64,000 nt of DNA. It comes from a bacterium (GTDB lineage Bacteria; DRYD01). A model generated the notes under the pieces. The model made no database searches. It saw only the letters and a program-made list of their open reading frames with translations, and was not told the DNA's origin. This document shows, piece by piece, positions 1 to 8,354 of the stretch. The DNA lies in contig JAUQQQ010000003.1 in the NCBI GenBank assembly GCA_030549815.1, positions 106,813 to 170,812 on the forward strand, read 5' to 3'. Both the position numbers and the translations under genes were made by a program. Position 1 is the stretch's first letter. Each line of letters begins with the position of its first letter.

Positions 1-1
1 T

Positions 2-466
2 AATGTTGTAATTTATGATTATGTTGAGAAAAAAAGAATTTTTGTGGATAGTATTGAATATAAATTTGAATTAGATAATAATGATAATGGTAGGCAAAGA
101 AAGATGCATAGGGAGGAAGTGAATTTTTTACAACTTTTAAAGATGGCAAAGGAGTATGAGAATAGTGGTTTTGCAGATCTTGCTTTTGAAATGTATGTAA
201 AAATCCATTTGAAATTTATTTTTCCGTTTAGTTCAATATTTTTATTATTTTTGGTTTTTCCTTTTTCATTGTCTAAGGTTAGGGTTAGTAGTTTTTTGGG
301 GATAGTTTTGTCAGTATCTGTGGCTATTGCTTATTACATTTTAATAACTTTTGTTCAGATTTTGACTACTAAAACGGGAGTTATTTGGTTTTTGTGGTTA
401 CCAAATTTTGTTTCAATATTTTTAGGAGGAATTTTTATATTTTTGAAAAATAAAAATCTTGTGTAA
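2..466 (+). CDS. LptF/LptG family permease, C-terminal fragment
   Basis: The reading frame is open from base 2, so the gene begins upstream of the window; the GTG at 44 is internal. The visible part ends with three hydrophobic segments and a motif reading WLPNFVSIFLGG. In the YjgP/YjgQ (LptF/LptG) family, a helix, a short loop and a W-x-P-N-rich last helix close the protein in the same way. These permeases form the inner-membrane part of the Lpt ABC transporter that extracts lipopolysaccharide for delivery to the outer membrane. The fragment is followed after 20 nt by pilM. Which of the two paralogues it is cannot be told from the tail alone. Confidence 0.68.
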   Translation, partial: NVVIYDYVEKKRIFVDSIEYKFELDNNDNGRQRKMHREEVNFLQLLKMAKEYENSGFADLAFEMYVKIHLKFIFPFSSIFLLFLVFPFSLSKVRVSSFLGIVLSVSVAIAYYILITFVQILTTKTGVIWFLWLPNFVSIFLGGIFIFLKNKNLV

Positions 467-486
467 GGCAAAATTGAGAAGGAAGG

Positions 487-1560
487 ATGGGTATGTTTTT
501 CAGTGGTTTGTTTGGTAGTAAGGAGATTTACGTAGGTTTGGATATAGGTAATTACTATATGAAAGTTGTTTGTGCTGAATCTAATTGGCAGGATATTAAA
601 AATTTGAAATCTGCTAAGATAGATTTTATTTCCAAGGTAAAAGTTCAGAGTATAGCGGATAAGGAACTTTTAACTTCGGAGTTGTCAAATATTTTTAGTC
701 GTTATAAATCTCAGAAAAAAACGGTAAAAGTAATAGCTTGTATGTCTAATCCCAACGTTATAGTAAGAACTATTGAGGTTCCCAAAAAAGCTAATCTTGA
801 TAAAGAAGGAGATGAAATTGCAAGAAACTATATCCCTTATAAGATAGAGGATGCCAAGTATGATCTTTACGTTTTAAGAGAGGAGATACCTGATGCTCCT
901 GATAAAAAAGAGGTTTTATTAATTTCTTTTTTGTTGGAGGATGTAGTAGCGTTGAATGATATTATTGAGGGTGCTGGATTGGAGAAAGTTGCTATAGAAT
1001 TCGATGAGCTTGGTGTTTGGAGATTGCTTGAAGGTATTAATTATCAAAATTTTAGAACAACAAACAATATAGTTGTTGATTTAGGTTTTATTTCTACTAA
1101 AATAATGGTCTTTGTTGGTGGACAGTTAAAACAAATGAGGAATTTGAGGATAGGTGGAGAGGAAATAAGGAAAAGAATTGTTGAAAAAGTGGCTATTGAA
1201 TTAGAAGATTGGTCAAGTGTATCTTTTAATGACCATCAGTATAATGCCTTACTTGTTAAGGCTTTTGAACCTATAGTGAAGGAAATAAAAAGGACAATTA
1301 TTGCATATAAGGGTAAGGTTGATTTTAGCAATATCTATACAATTGGTGGTATGTCTTATCTTAATGGTATAAACGAGTATTTTTCCAAGGAATTTAATTT
1401 ACCTGTGGATTATATTGATTTAGCAAAGATGGGTAATTTTATAAAGGTAGATAAAAAAATAGAAGGAGATTTAAGGAAAGAATTTAATATTTATATAAAT
1501 GCGTTGGGATTGGCATTGGGTCATGGGCAGCAGAAATTTGTATCTAAAAGGATAATATAG
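487..1560 (+). CDS. pilM: Type IV pilus assembly protein PilM
   Basis: PilM is a cytoplasmic actin-like ATPase that binds the N-terminal tail of PilN and links the pilus motor to the inner-membrane PilNO complex. An N-terminal YVGLDIG phosphate-binding motif is followed by NYYMKVV. A second nucleotide-binding element is seen around VVDLGFISTKIMVF, and a third, YTIGGMSYLNGI, near the C terminus, as in FtsA/MreB-type folds. The 357-residue length is typical. A Shine-Dalgarno GGAAGGA lies so close to ATG 487 that the ATG at 493 may be the true start. It is first in a pilM-N-O-P-Q operon. Confidence 0.93.
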   Translation: MGMFFSGLFGSKEIYVGLDIGNYYMKVVCAESNWQDIKNLKSAKIDFISKVKVQSIADKELLTSELSNIFSRYKSQKKTVKVIACMSNPNVIVRTIEVPKKANLDKEGDEIARNYIPYKIEDAKYDLYVLREEIPDAPDKKEVLLISFLLEDVVALNDIIEGAGLEKVAIEFDELGVWRLLEGINYQNFRTTNNIVVDLGFISTKIMVFVGGQLKQMRNLRIGGEEIRKRIVEKVAIELEDWSSVSFNDHQYNALLVKAFEPIVKEIKRTIIAYKGKVDFSNIYTIGGMSYLNGINEYFSKEFNLPVDYIDLAKMGNFIKVDKKIEGDLRKEFNIYINALGLALGHGQQKFVSKRII

Positions 1561-1571
1561 GAGGTGTTAAA

Positions 1572-2168
1572 ATGGGAATAGTAATCGTTGATCAGGATAG
1601 GCGGGTAAATTGGGGTAAAGAGATTGCTATTATAATAATAATCCTTGTTTTTATAGCTGTTGGCTATATTATACCTTACTTTATGGCTCAGAAGGAAATT
1701 CAGCAAATCCAAGATATGAAAGAAAAAGTTGAAAAGTATGTTAAAGATTCAAAGTATTTTGAAAGTCAGTTACCAACGATTGAAAATAACATAAAGAAGA
1801 TTAAAGTTATATCGAATGAGCTAAATACTTTAAGATTGGTGCTTAATGAATCTGTGTTACAAAGATTTATATTGGTTGAAATACCTCATATTCTTCCTCC
1901 TGAGGCTTGGATGACAAATCTAAACGTTAATTTTGATGCTAAAACTGCTTCTTTTGGAGTAAATATTGTTGGAAGTAGAGATAGAGTTCTTCAGAATTCT
2001 GCTCAATTATTGGATAATATTAATAATAGTATTATATTTAAGAATCCGAAAGTTACAGGTATTTCTTTACAGGAAAAAGAAGGAGAAGTGGTTTCTAATT
2101 TCAATGTTGAGGTAAATTTTGACTACTCTGTTGACCTTTTAGAAAATTATTATAAGAATTTGAAATAA
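1572..2168 (+). CDS. pilN: Type IV pilus assembly protein PilN
   Basis: This is a bitopic inner-membrane protein. A short charged cytoplasmic N terminus (about residues 1-17) is followed by one hydrophobic helix (about 18-37), a coiled-coil stretch (about 40-90) and a periplasmic ferredoxin-like domain containing the LPPEAWMTNL segment typical of PilN. PilN pairs with PilO and contacts PilM through its cytoplasmic tail. A strong GGAGGTG ribosome-binding site lies 11 nt after the pilM stop. Length (198 aa), topology and position between pilM and pilO all agree. Confidence 0.9.
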   Translation: MGIVIVDQDRRVNWGKEIAIIIIILVFIAVGYIIPYFMAQKEIQQIQDMKEKVEKYVKDSKYFESQLPTIENNIKKIKVISNELNTLRLVLNESVLQRFILVEIPHILPPEAWMTNLNVNFDAKTASFGVNIVGSRDRVLQNSAQLLDNINNSIIFKNPKVTGISLQEKEGEVVSNFNVEVNFDYSVDLLENYYKNLK

Positions 2169-2183
2169 AAGGGGGTTGGTATA

Positions 2184-2792
2184 ATGACTTTAGCAGATTT
2201 GTTTAAATTTATAGGTGGGTTGGTTGCTGCTGTTGTTGTTGCTTTTTTTAGTTACCAAATTAACTATTCTCCTGTTGTTGAAAGAAAAGTAAAATGGCAA
2301 GAACAATTAAAGAAGGCTGAAGAAATATATAATTCGAGTATACAAATAAAAAAGGATTATGAAAAATATCAAAAAATGGCAGAAGAGTATGAAAAACTTA
2401 GAAATGAAGTGTTTCCTAAGGGAAATACCAATGAATTATTTATGTCAATGATCCTTAAAAATTTGGAAGGAATTGTTACTGATGTTAGAAAAAATACTAA
2501 TGATAAAGAATTTAAACTTAGTAATATAAATTTTGGAGCAATTTCTAACAGAAATATAGGGGCATCAGAAGAAAGCGAAGGTATAGCTGTTAGAAGTACT
2601 GAAATAACAATGAGTCTTAATGGTAAATATTCAACTATTATTAGATTTTTAAAAGAGTTATCTGATTCTCAAAAAATAGGTGCTTTGATAAGAATAAAAA
2701 CTATATCTTTTAGTCCTTCATCTAAAGAAGTCGGAAAATCCCCTGTTAATAGTGTAAATATTACCTTAGAGATGATACAAGTAATAAGGTAG
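2184..2792 (+). CDS. pilO: Type IV pilus assembly protein PilO
   Basis: The 202-residue protein has one N-terminal membrane helix (about residues 8-25), a charged coiled-coil region (about 38-75) and a periplasmic alpha/beta domain ending in the SVNITLEMIQVI strand. This is the PilO plan. PilO forms a heterodimer with PilN that sets the alignment between the inner-membrane platform and the secretin. It starts 15 nt after pilN behind a GGGGGTTGG ribosome-binding site. Sequence conservation in PilO is low, so the call rests on architecture plus synteny. Confidence 0.87.
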   Translation: MTLADLFKFIGGLVAAVVVAFFSYQINYSPVVERKVKWQEQLKKAEEIYNSSIQIKKDYEKYQKMAEEYEKLRNEVFPKGNTNELFMSMILKNLEGIVTDVRKNTNDKEFKLSNINFGAISNRNIGASEESEGIAVRSTEITMSLNGKYSTIIRFLKELSDSQKIGALIRIKTISFSPSSKEVGKSPVNSVNITLEMIQVIR

Positions 2793-2801
2793 GTGGTGTA
2801 A

Positions 2802-3413
2802 GTGATTAGAAAGTTTAAGGTTGAGTTATTAGTAGGGTTATCGATTGTTGTGCTTTTAAGTGGTTGTAGTTCTGATCAATTAGCTAATATTGAAGTTCCT
2901 ACTGATTTAACAAAGGAAGTAAAGATAGACGCTAGTAAATTAAATGTTGATGTAGCTAGTATTGAAGAAATAAGGAAAAAATTGACAAGCAAACCTGTGA
3001 TACCTGAAAAAAGAGAGACTTCAGATTTAAAAGATCCTTTTATTTTGAAATCTTTGAAGGCTTTGGGATTAGAAAAAGAAAAATCTGAATCTAAAAGTAA
3101 ATCTGAAAGTAAATCCGAAAAATCTGAAGGTAAAGTTGAGGGAAACCAAGAAAAATCTCCTGAAACTTCTCCTACAGAAACGAATAAACCAATTAACATT
3201 GCTGAGGAATCTCCGATGATGTTCAATTTTGAAGGTAGCTCGCTTTATGGGGCAGAAAGAAGAGCTATTCTGAGACACTTGATTAATAATAGGACTTATA
3301 TTGTTAGGAAAGGTGATATTGTTGGTGGTTACTCGGTTGTTGATATTACAGATGAAAGTATGGTTCTTGTCAAAGGGACTGAGAAATTGGTAATAACTAA
3401 GAAAAAACAATAG
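2802..3413 (+). CDS. pilP: Type IV pilus lipoprotein PilP
   Basis: The protein starts at GTG 2802 behind a GGTGGTG site. A lipoprotein signal ends in LLSGCSS, which places a lipidated cysteine at about residue 22. A disordered linker contains KDPF, then a low-complexity Lys-Ser-Glu stretch (about residues 90-118). The C-terminal beta domain has the VRKGDIVGGYSVVDITDE pattern of PilP homology domains. PilP couples PilNO to the periplasmic N-domains of the PilQ secretin. The Lys-Ser-Glu tract is longer than usual for the family and produces a spurious antisense reading frame. Confidence 0.86.
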   Translation: MIRKFKVELLVGLSIVVLLSGCSSDQLANIEVPTDLTKEVKIDASKLNVDVASIEEIRKKLTSKPVIPEKRETSDLKDPFILKSLKALGLEKEKSESKSKSESKSEKSEGKVEGNQEKSPETSPTETNKPINIAEESPMMFNFEGSSLYGAERRAILRHLINNRTYIVRKGDIVGGYSVVDITDESMVLVKGTEKLVITKKKQ

Positions 3414-3426
3414 GAGGTGAAATGAG

Positions 3427-5448
3427 GTGAAGAAAATATTACAACTGCTAATTGTTGCGGTTATACTAATTAATATATCATTAGCGGCTACGGTAAGCAA
3501 AGTGGAAATAAAAGAAATTGACAGTACTGTAAAGATAACATTAAACACTGTTGCTTCTTATAAATCGTTTTTAAAAGATGATAAAATAAGAGTTTTACTT
3601 AAGGATACACAAGTTAATCTATCTCAGACAGAAGCAACTTTAATGCCGGGTGGTCCTGTTTCTAAAGTATCATTATCTCAAGAAGGCAAAGATGCTTATG
3701 TTGATATACATCTTGCATATAGTTCTGTTAATTATAAAATATACACTGTCAATGGTTTAACTGTTGTCGAAGTAAAAGAAAAAACATTGCCTGAGCCTGT
3801 TGGACCTAAAACTGTTTATTCTGAACAAAAAGGTGTAAGGAATTACATAGTTTTATCAGCACCTATTGAACAAAATCAGCAAACTCAACAAGAAAGCCAG
3901 CAAGTAAAGCAGCAAGAAAAGCAAGAGGTTAGAACTGTTGAAGTAAAACAAATTCAGACTACAAAAACTCAATCAAATGTCAAAAAAACAACTTCTATTA
4001 AAAAAACGGCTGCTAAAAATTTAAATGTAAAACCTGTTAGGAAGACTATAACTCTGGATTTGGTTGATGCTACATTGGTTGATACTGTTAGATTAATAAC
4101 TGAAAATTTAGGATGGAATGTTATATTTGCTCCTGAAGTTATTAAATATCAAGAGAAATTAACGATGAAATTGGTTAATGTTGATCCTGAACAAGCTTTA
4201 AAGATGATACTATTAGCAAATGGTTTTGATTATAAAATAGTTAATGGTATTGCATATGTTGCTGCTCCTGATAAGTTGGAAAAATTCCAGCAAGATGTTA
4301 AAGTTGCTGGTCCGATGAAAACTCAGGTTATAAACCTTGAAAATGCTTCTGCTAAGGAAGTGGAACCTGTTATAAAAGCTAACTTTCCGGAGGCAAGTGT
4401 TCAAGTAGTAGAGAAAACAAATAGTTTGTTAGTTAAAGCTCCAGTTCAGACGATTGTTGAGATAAAAAACTTGGTTGGTCAATTAGATGTTCCTCCACCA
4501 CCACCTCCTCCGGTAACTCCTCCAGTTACTGAGGTTATTAGATTAAATTATGCTCAAGCACAAGATGTGATTCAAATGATGGGTAACTTGGTTCCTAAGG
4601 AAGCAATAGCTATTGATCAGAGGATGAATTCATTGATAGTTACTGCAACTCCTGATGTTGTAGATACTGTTAAATCTTTTGTGAAAGCAGTGGATGTTCC
4701 TCAGCCTCAGGTTGCTCTAAGATTACATTTCTTAAGTATAGATCAAACTGCTTCTAAGAACTTAGGGGTTGACTGGGGTAGTTATTCTAATTCTATTACT
4801 TTTAATGAACAACCTGGTGGTAATGTACCTAATATGGGGGTTAACTGGTTTACAAGAAGTTCTCTTTCTTTCCAAGCAACGTTGAATTATCTAATAGAAT
4901 CAAAGAAAGGAAGAGTTTTATCTGCTCCGTATGTTATGACTCAGAATAAGCAACAAGCTGAGATACAAGTGGGACAACAAATTCCTATTCTTTATACGGA
5001 CTACAGGACAGGACAAATTCAGGCACAATATGTTAATGTTGGTATAATTTTAAGAGTAACGCCTGAAATATCTCCTGATGGTTATGTAACATTGAATTTA
5101 CAGCCTGAAGTTTCTGAATTGGGTGCTCAAATACCGGGAACGCAATATTTTATCATCAATACAAATAGAATTCAAAACACTGTTAGGATAAAGCAAGGTG
5201 ATACTGTTTTAATAGGTGGTTTATTGAGAAATACCAATTCCGATTCTATAAAAAGGGTTCCATTATTGTCTGATATACCTATAATTGGAGAAATATTCAA
5301 AGCAAGAGCAAAAAGTAATGCACAAATAGAGTTGGTGGTAGCAATAACACCTGTGGTATTAACGGATTTACCAAAATTAAATGATACTATGCAATATCAA
5401 AAGATGGAACAGAAAGGTATTCAAGTTAAAGATGCGACTAAGTTTTAA
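3427..5448 (+). CDS. pilQ: Type IV pilus secretin PilQ
   Basis: PilQ forms the outer-membrane ring through which the pilus passes. From GTG 3427 the 673-residue protein shows a signal peptide (about 1-21), an AMIN-type beta domain (about 25-125), a Gln-rich linker (about 140-170), and a secretin N0/STN domain (about 205-290). NolW-type N1 repeats flank a run of seven prolines near residue 360. The C-terminal secretin domain includes VGIILRVTPEISPDG, VRIKQGDTVLIGGLL and PLLSDIPIIGEIF. A GGAGGTG site precedes the GTG; the ATG at 3422 is in another frame. It is last in the pil operon, before a hairpin terminator. pilB, pilC and pilT are not in the window. Confidence 0.95.
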   Translation: MKKILQLLIVAVILINISLAATVSKVEIKEIDSTVKITLNTVASYKSFLKDDKIRVLLKDTQVNLSQTEATLMPGGPVSKVSLSQEGKDAYVDIHLAYSSVNYKIYTVNGLTVVEVKEKTLPEPVGPKTVYSEQKGVRNYIVLSAPIEQNQQTQQESQQVKQQEKQEVRTVEVKQIQTTKTQSNVKKTTSIKKTAAKNLNVKPVRKTITLDLVDATLVDTVRLITENLGWNVIFAPEVIKYQEKLTMKLVNVDPEQALKMILLANGFDYKIVNGIAYVAAPDKLEKFQQDVKVAGPMKTQVINLENASAKEVEPVIKANFPEASVQVVEKTNSLLVKAPVQTIVEIKNLVGQLDVPPPPPPPVTPPVTEVIRLNYAQAQDVIQMMGNLVPKEAIAIDQRMNSLIVTATPDVVDTVKSFVKAVDVPQPQVALRLHFLSIDQTASKNLGVDWGSYSNSITFNEQPGGNVPNMGVNWFTRSSLSFQATLNYLIESKKGRVLSAPYVMTQNKQQAEIQVGQQIPILYTDYRTGQIQAQYVNVGIILRVTPEISPDGYVTLNLQPEVSELGAQIPGTQYFIINTNRIQNTVRIKQGDTVLIGGLLRNTNSDSIKRVPLLSDIPIIGEIFKARAKSNAQIELVVAITPVVLTDLPKLNDTMQYQKMEQKGIQVKDATKF

Positions 5449-5475
5449 TCTATAATTGGTTTTGTAAAGAATCAC

Positions 5476-5509
5476 GGAGAGGATTTGCTATTCCTCTCCT
5501 TATTTTTTT
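5476..5509 (+). terminator. Rho-independent terminator of the pil operon
   Basis: An 8-bp perfect stem GGAGAGGA / TCCTCTCC (5476-5483 and 5492-5499) with an 8-nt loop is followed by TTATTTTTTT. It lies 28 nt after the pilQ stop. Confidence 0.85.
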
Positions 5510-5720
5510 ATATTCTGGAATAAATTATTTTTTGGGATAAATCATTTAAAGCAAAAGGAAACCAATTGTAACAAATTTTTAATATTCTATTAAGGTTGTG
5601 AACTCTTCCATCAATTAATTGAGGAGCTTCCTGCTTCACGACGGGAATTTCCTGCTTCACAGAGGATTTCGCCACTCCACAGGTTTTAGCTTGCGGTTGT
5701 TCCAGCCCTAATGCTTGCAA
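5508..5720 (-). pseudogene. Relic of an IS200/IS605-type tnpB C terminus
   Basis: On the minus strand this stretch encodes about 70 residues with a central KSSVKQEIPVVKQEAPQL. The KQE-x-KQEAP-x-L arrangement resembles the variable C-terminal tails of IS605-family TnpB/OrfB proteins. There is an in-frame TAG just upstream of the TTG at 5718-5720, and no RuvC-like catalytic part is present, so this is only a 3' remnant. The bases here are visibly richer in G and C than the flanking T-tracts, as expected for transferred DNA. The stretch up to about 5800 (including a CCCGCGG) may be part of the same element. No homology search could be run, so the family call is tentative. Confidence 0.45.
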
Positions 5721-5827
5721 GCTAAGCTACCCCATAAAGCAATAAGTTTTTGCCAGCGTTTAATCTCTTTAAAAAGGAGAGAATTCCCGCGGCAAAACTC
5801 CTAAAGACTTTTTCCTCCTTGTTTGTG

Positions 5828-5947
5828 CAATTTTTTGTGCTTTCAGCTGTCCTTATTTTCTTTTTTTCAATTTTTTTTAATTACTTTCCTCTTTTTCTTT
5901 TATTTTGTAGACTTGTATTAAGATATCTTGGATTTGTTGTTTATGCT
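5828..5947 (-). pseudogene. Decayed partial copy of the adjacent 92-aa gene
   Basis: Read on the minus strand directly after the stop of the 92-aa gene, this segment translates as KQQIQDILIQVYKIKEKE followed by stop codons. That aligns with KKQIQDILMQDLQKKRES of the intact gene. The nucleotide match continues downstream (AATTGAAAAAA-AAAAT). It therefore looks like a tandem duplicate of the 3' half of the neighbour that has picked up stops and indels. It has no start codon or ribosome-binding site of its own. Confidence 0.6.
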
Positions 5948-6226
5948 TTATTCGGATCCTAAAGCTTTTGCCCAGGCTTCTCCAAAACTTTCTTGCTTTT
6001 CTTTCTTTTCTTCATTTTGTTTTTTCAATTCTTCAAATAGTTTATTTTGTGATTCTCTTTTCTTTTGTAAATCTTGCATTAGTATATCTTGTATTTGTTT
6101 TTTTGCTTGCATATCTACTTGCATTGCTTGTTGGTAAGCTTGGTTAATATTTTGGATTGCTTGTCCTGCAGAGCTTAGTATTTGTGGTGCTGCTGTTATT
6201 AATGATTTAATTATTTCTCCTCCCAT
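5948..6226 (-). CDS. Small Gln/Lys-rich helical protein, unknown function
   Basis: I do not recognise this 92-residue protein. The first 35 residues form an Ala/Gly/Ile-rich amphipathic segment (MGGEIIKSLITAAPQILS), and the rest (about 36-85) is a Gln/Lys/Glu-rich coiled coil. There is no signal peptide or cysteine. A GGGGG ribosome-binding site (AAAGGGGGTAGTAAT before ATG) and clean coding bias support it as a gene. It is transcribed divergently from the gene at 6387. Its C-terminal half is duplicated as a pseudogene immediately downstream, followed by the transposase relic, so the locus has been rearranged. A phasin-like or export-chaperone-like role is possible, but nothing in the sequence proves it. 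Confidence 0.65.
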   Translation of the reverse strand: MGGEIIKSLITAAPQILSSAGQAIQNINQAYQQAMQVDMQAKKQIQDILMQDLQKKRESQNKLFEELKKQNEEKKEKQESFGEAWAKALGSE

Positions 6227-6301
6227 ATTACTACCCCCTTTATCTTTTAGTTTTCTATTTGTTATATATTCATTTTTTCCTCAAAAACAAGTTTTAATAG
6301 G

Positions 6302-6354
6302 TTTTTTTTACATTTTTTTTACATTTGTAAGAAATATGTAGAGAGGAATATAAT
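6302..6354 (+). promoter_or_regulatory. T8-ACA-T8-ACA direct repeat with downstream TATAAT
   Basis: T8 (6302-6309), ACA, T8 (6313-6320), ACA (6321-6323) form a direct repeat with an 11-bp period. The last half-site is also part of a perfect inverted repeat TTACA-TT-TGTAA (6319-6330). A TATAAT (6349-6354) follows, with TTGTAA 18 nt upstream as a possible -35. The same repeat is seen at 24884, 51261 and 52290. Here it sits between divergent genes, 63 nt ahead of the start at 6387 and 76 nt from the minus-strand start at 6226, so it may serve either. Confidence 0.55.
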
Positions 6355-6386
6355 CTATTTGTTTTTTTAAAGGATATTTTTATTTT

Positions 6387-6788
6387 ATGAGGAATACTAT
6401 TTATGTTATGATTAACGTTAAGTATCAATTATTAAATGATAAAGAAAGTGTCTTTAATAAAGTTTTGTTTTTGATAGGTAGTAATTTGATGCAGGAAAAG
6501 AAGTATATTTTGGGAGATAGTGTATGTGTTTATAAAATACTTGATTTTGTTAATAATGAGAATAAAATTTTCATTATAAATTTTTACTATGAGAAGACTC
6601 ATTTTTATGATTTTAAACAAAACTTTTTAGCCAAGATTATTAAGGAAGAAGATGAAATAATATATGTAATGGAAAGTGTAGGATATATTTTTATAACTGA
6701 TTTAATGGTTAAGAGTTTTGTTTTCTTTTGGAATGATGTTTTTCAGGATGCTTTTAAAGAAAGTAAGTTGATTTATAAGAACTTCTAA
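6387..6788 (+). CDS. Hypothetical protein, 133 aa
   Basis: I do not recognise this protein. It is rich in Phe, Ile, Tyr and Lys and predicted to be mixed alpha/beta. It lacks a signal peptide, cysteine motif and clear membrane helix. A TATAAT lies about 33 nt upstream and a T-tract/ACA repeat 63 nt upstream. It is the first gene of a tightly packed run reaching yceD at 19818, and the next start codon follows after 3 nt. No Shine-Dalgarno is evident (TTTTTATTTTATG), consistent with a short-leader transcript. The function is unknown. Confidence 0.6.
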   Translation: MRNTIYVMINVKYQLLNDKESVFNKVLFLIGSNLMQEKKYILGDSVCVYKILDFVNNENKIFIINFYYEKTHFYDFKQNFLAKIIKEEDEIIYVMESVGYIFITDLMVKSFVFFWNDVFQDAFKESKLIYKNF

Positions 6789-6791
6789 ATT

Positions 6792-7337
6792 ATGAATTTT
6801 TATTTGGGTTGGAATAAAGTAATAAATAGAAAATTTAATAGCGATTACAAATTGGTTATGGTTTTTGATAAAATATCTTTTTATCCTGTTACTGCTTTAT
6901 TAAAGCTTTACTTGATTAAGGGTGAAGAAAAGATAGAGGTTAATAGTGTTGAGGCATTTAAAGGAAAGGTTAATATACAAAATGAAGAGCAGGCGTTGGA
7001 TTTTGTTAGGCTATTTACCGATCCTGAGCTTCATGTTTTTTTTGATCTTTTAGCAATAGAGGTTTTTAGGAAATCTTCTAATCCTTTTGAACCTTATGGT
7101 AGTGTTGACGATGTTGATTTTGATAAACTTGGATTGATTGAAGCGAAAGTTGATGTTGAGGGGGATATATTTATTGTTAAAAGAACTTTACTTTTTTATC
7201 CTGATTCTGAAGGTATTGTTGATCGTAGGTTGGCTATTGTGAGAGAATATGTTAAAAAAGATGGGGAGTATTCAATGGAAATAATTAAGGAAGTAGATTA
7301 TGAAAAAATTTATAGCATAGAGATGCCAATAAAATGA
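6792..7337 (+). CDS. Hypothetical protein, 181 aa
   Basis: This is an unrecognised soluble, acidic protein with alternating hydrophobic strands and no signal peptide or membrane helix. The middle contains a short Asp-rich segment (GSVDDVDFDKL). It starts 3 nt after the previous stop, and its own end overlaps the start of the GcvT-like gene by 4 nt (ATGA). It is therefore almost certainly co-expressed with that gene and may work with it, but no function can be assigned. Confidence 0.65.
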   Translation: MNFYLGWNKVINRKFNSDYKLVMVFDKISFYPVTALLKLYLIKGEEKIEVNSVEAFKGKVNIQNEEQALDFVRLFTDPELHVFFDLLAIEVFRKSSNPFEPYGSVDDVDFDKLGLIEAKVDVEGDIFIVKRTLLFYPDSEGIVDRRLAIVREYVKKDGEYSMEIIKEVDYEKIYSIEMPIK

Positions 7338-8353
7338 GAGAAAGTGTTTTCACTAATTTTTATAAAGATTTGGGTGCTAAATTTGTTGATTTTTATGGAT
7401 ACTTTTGCCCTCTTTATTTTAGGGGAATATTTCAAGAAGTTTTAGATGTTAGAAATAATGTTGGAATTTTTGATTTATTTCATATGGGTAGAATTTTTAT
7501 CTATAAGAACAATAATTTAAAAAATTTACAATCTATACTTTCTCTAAAGATTGAGTCTATAAGGGAATACAAGAATAAGGGAAAAGCAAGGTATGCTCTA
7601 ATTTTTAATGAGAAAGGAACTATTGAAGATGATGTTGTCATATATGATTATTATGATAAATTTTTTATGGTTTGTAATGCTGCAAATAAGGAAAAAAATA
7701 TGAATTTATTTAAAGAGTTATCATTAGATTTTAGTGATGTTAGTGATGATTTATTAATGATTGCAGTTCAGGGTCCCAAATCTGCTTTGCTGGTTCAAAA
7801 ATTTTTTAATAAAGATCTAAGTGACTTATATTTTTATGAATATATTATAGAAGAGGGTTTAATTATTTCGAGAAGTGGTTATAGTGGGGAGGATGGTTTT
7901 GAAATTTATTCGCGGCCAAATATTCTTGAAGAATTTTTGATGTGGGTTATAAAAGAGAATGGGAATGTAATGTGTGGATTGGGAGCAAGGGATACTTTGA
8001 GAATTGAAGTAGGGCTACCACTATATGGGAATGAAATTGATGATAAGACGACTCCTTTGGAAGCTAATCTTATGTGGGCAGTTAATGTTGAAAGGAACTT
8101 TACTAAGAACAAAGAACTGAGATATTTTGAAGTAGTTAATTCAAAGAAAATTCCTCGAAAAGGTAATGAGGTTTTTTATAATGATGTTAGTATTGGCTAT
8201 GTAACGAGTGGAACTTTTTCTCCTGTATTAAATAAACCTATTGGAATGCTATATATTACGAGGCCTGTTGATTTTGTAAGGGTTGGAGAAATAGAATTAT
8301 CTTTGTCTACAAAGCCTTTGTTAAAAACTAATTATTATAAGAGGTTGAAGTAG
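7334..8353 (+). CDS. GcvT-like aminomethyltransferase / folate-binding protein
   Basis: The 339-residue protein matches the glycine cleavage T-protein family. The N terminus reads FYKDLGAKFVDFYGYFCP and VGIFDLFHMGR (usually hMgR-like). EKGTIEDDVVIY carries the catalytic-type Asp. RSGYSGEDGFEIY and GLGARDTLRIEVGLPLYGN form the folate/substrate site. T-protein moves the methylene unit from the aminomethyl-lipoyl group of H-protein to tetrahydrofolate. No gcvH or gcvP is nearby, so it could be a paralogue such as a YgfZ-type folate-binding protein. The retained Asp and full set of folate motifs favour a true T-protein. It is translationally coupled to the genes on both sides. Confidence 0.8.
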   Translation: MRESVFTNFYKDLGAKFVDFYGYFCPLYFRGIFQEVLDVRNNVGIFDLFHMGRIFIYKNNNLKNLQSILSLKIESIREYKNKGKARYALIFNEKGTIEDDVVIYDYYDKFFMVCNAANKEKNMNLFKELSLDFSDVSDDLLMIAVQGPKSALLVQKFFNKDLSDLYFYEYIIEEGLIISRSGYSGEDGFEIYSRPNILEEFLMWVIKENGNVMCGLGARDTLRIEVGLPLYGNEIDDKTTPLEANLMWAVNVERNFTKNKELRYFEVVNSKKIPRKGNEVFYNDVSIGYVTSGTFSPVLNKPIGMLYITRPVDFVRVGEIELSLSTKPLLKTNYYKRLK

Positions 8354-8354
8354 T

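Noticed and set aside
3069..3548. Minus-strand frame rich in Phe, Arg and Ser opposite pilP/pilQ
   Set aside because: It is the complement of the Lys-Ser-Glu linker of PilP and the PilQ signal region; no ribosome-binding site or coding character.
5750..6137. Two plus-strand frames of about 70 residues in the T-rich region after pilQ
   Set aside because: They are Phe/Leu/Ser-rich readings of T-tracts, lie opposite the real 92-aa gene and its decayed copy, and lack ribosome-binding sites.
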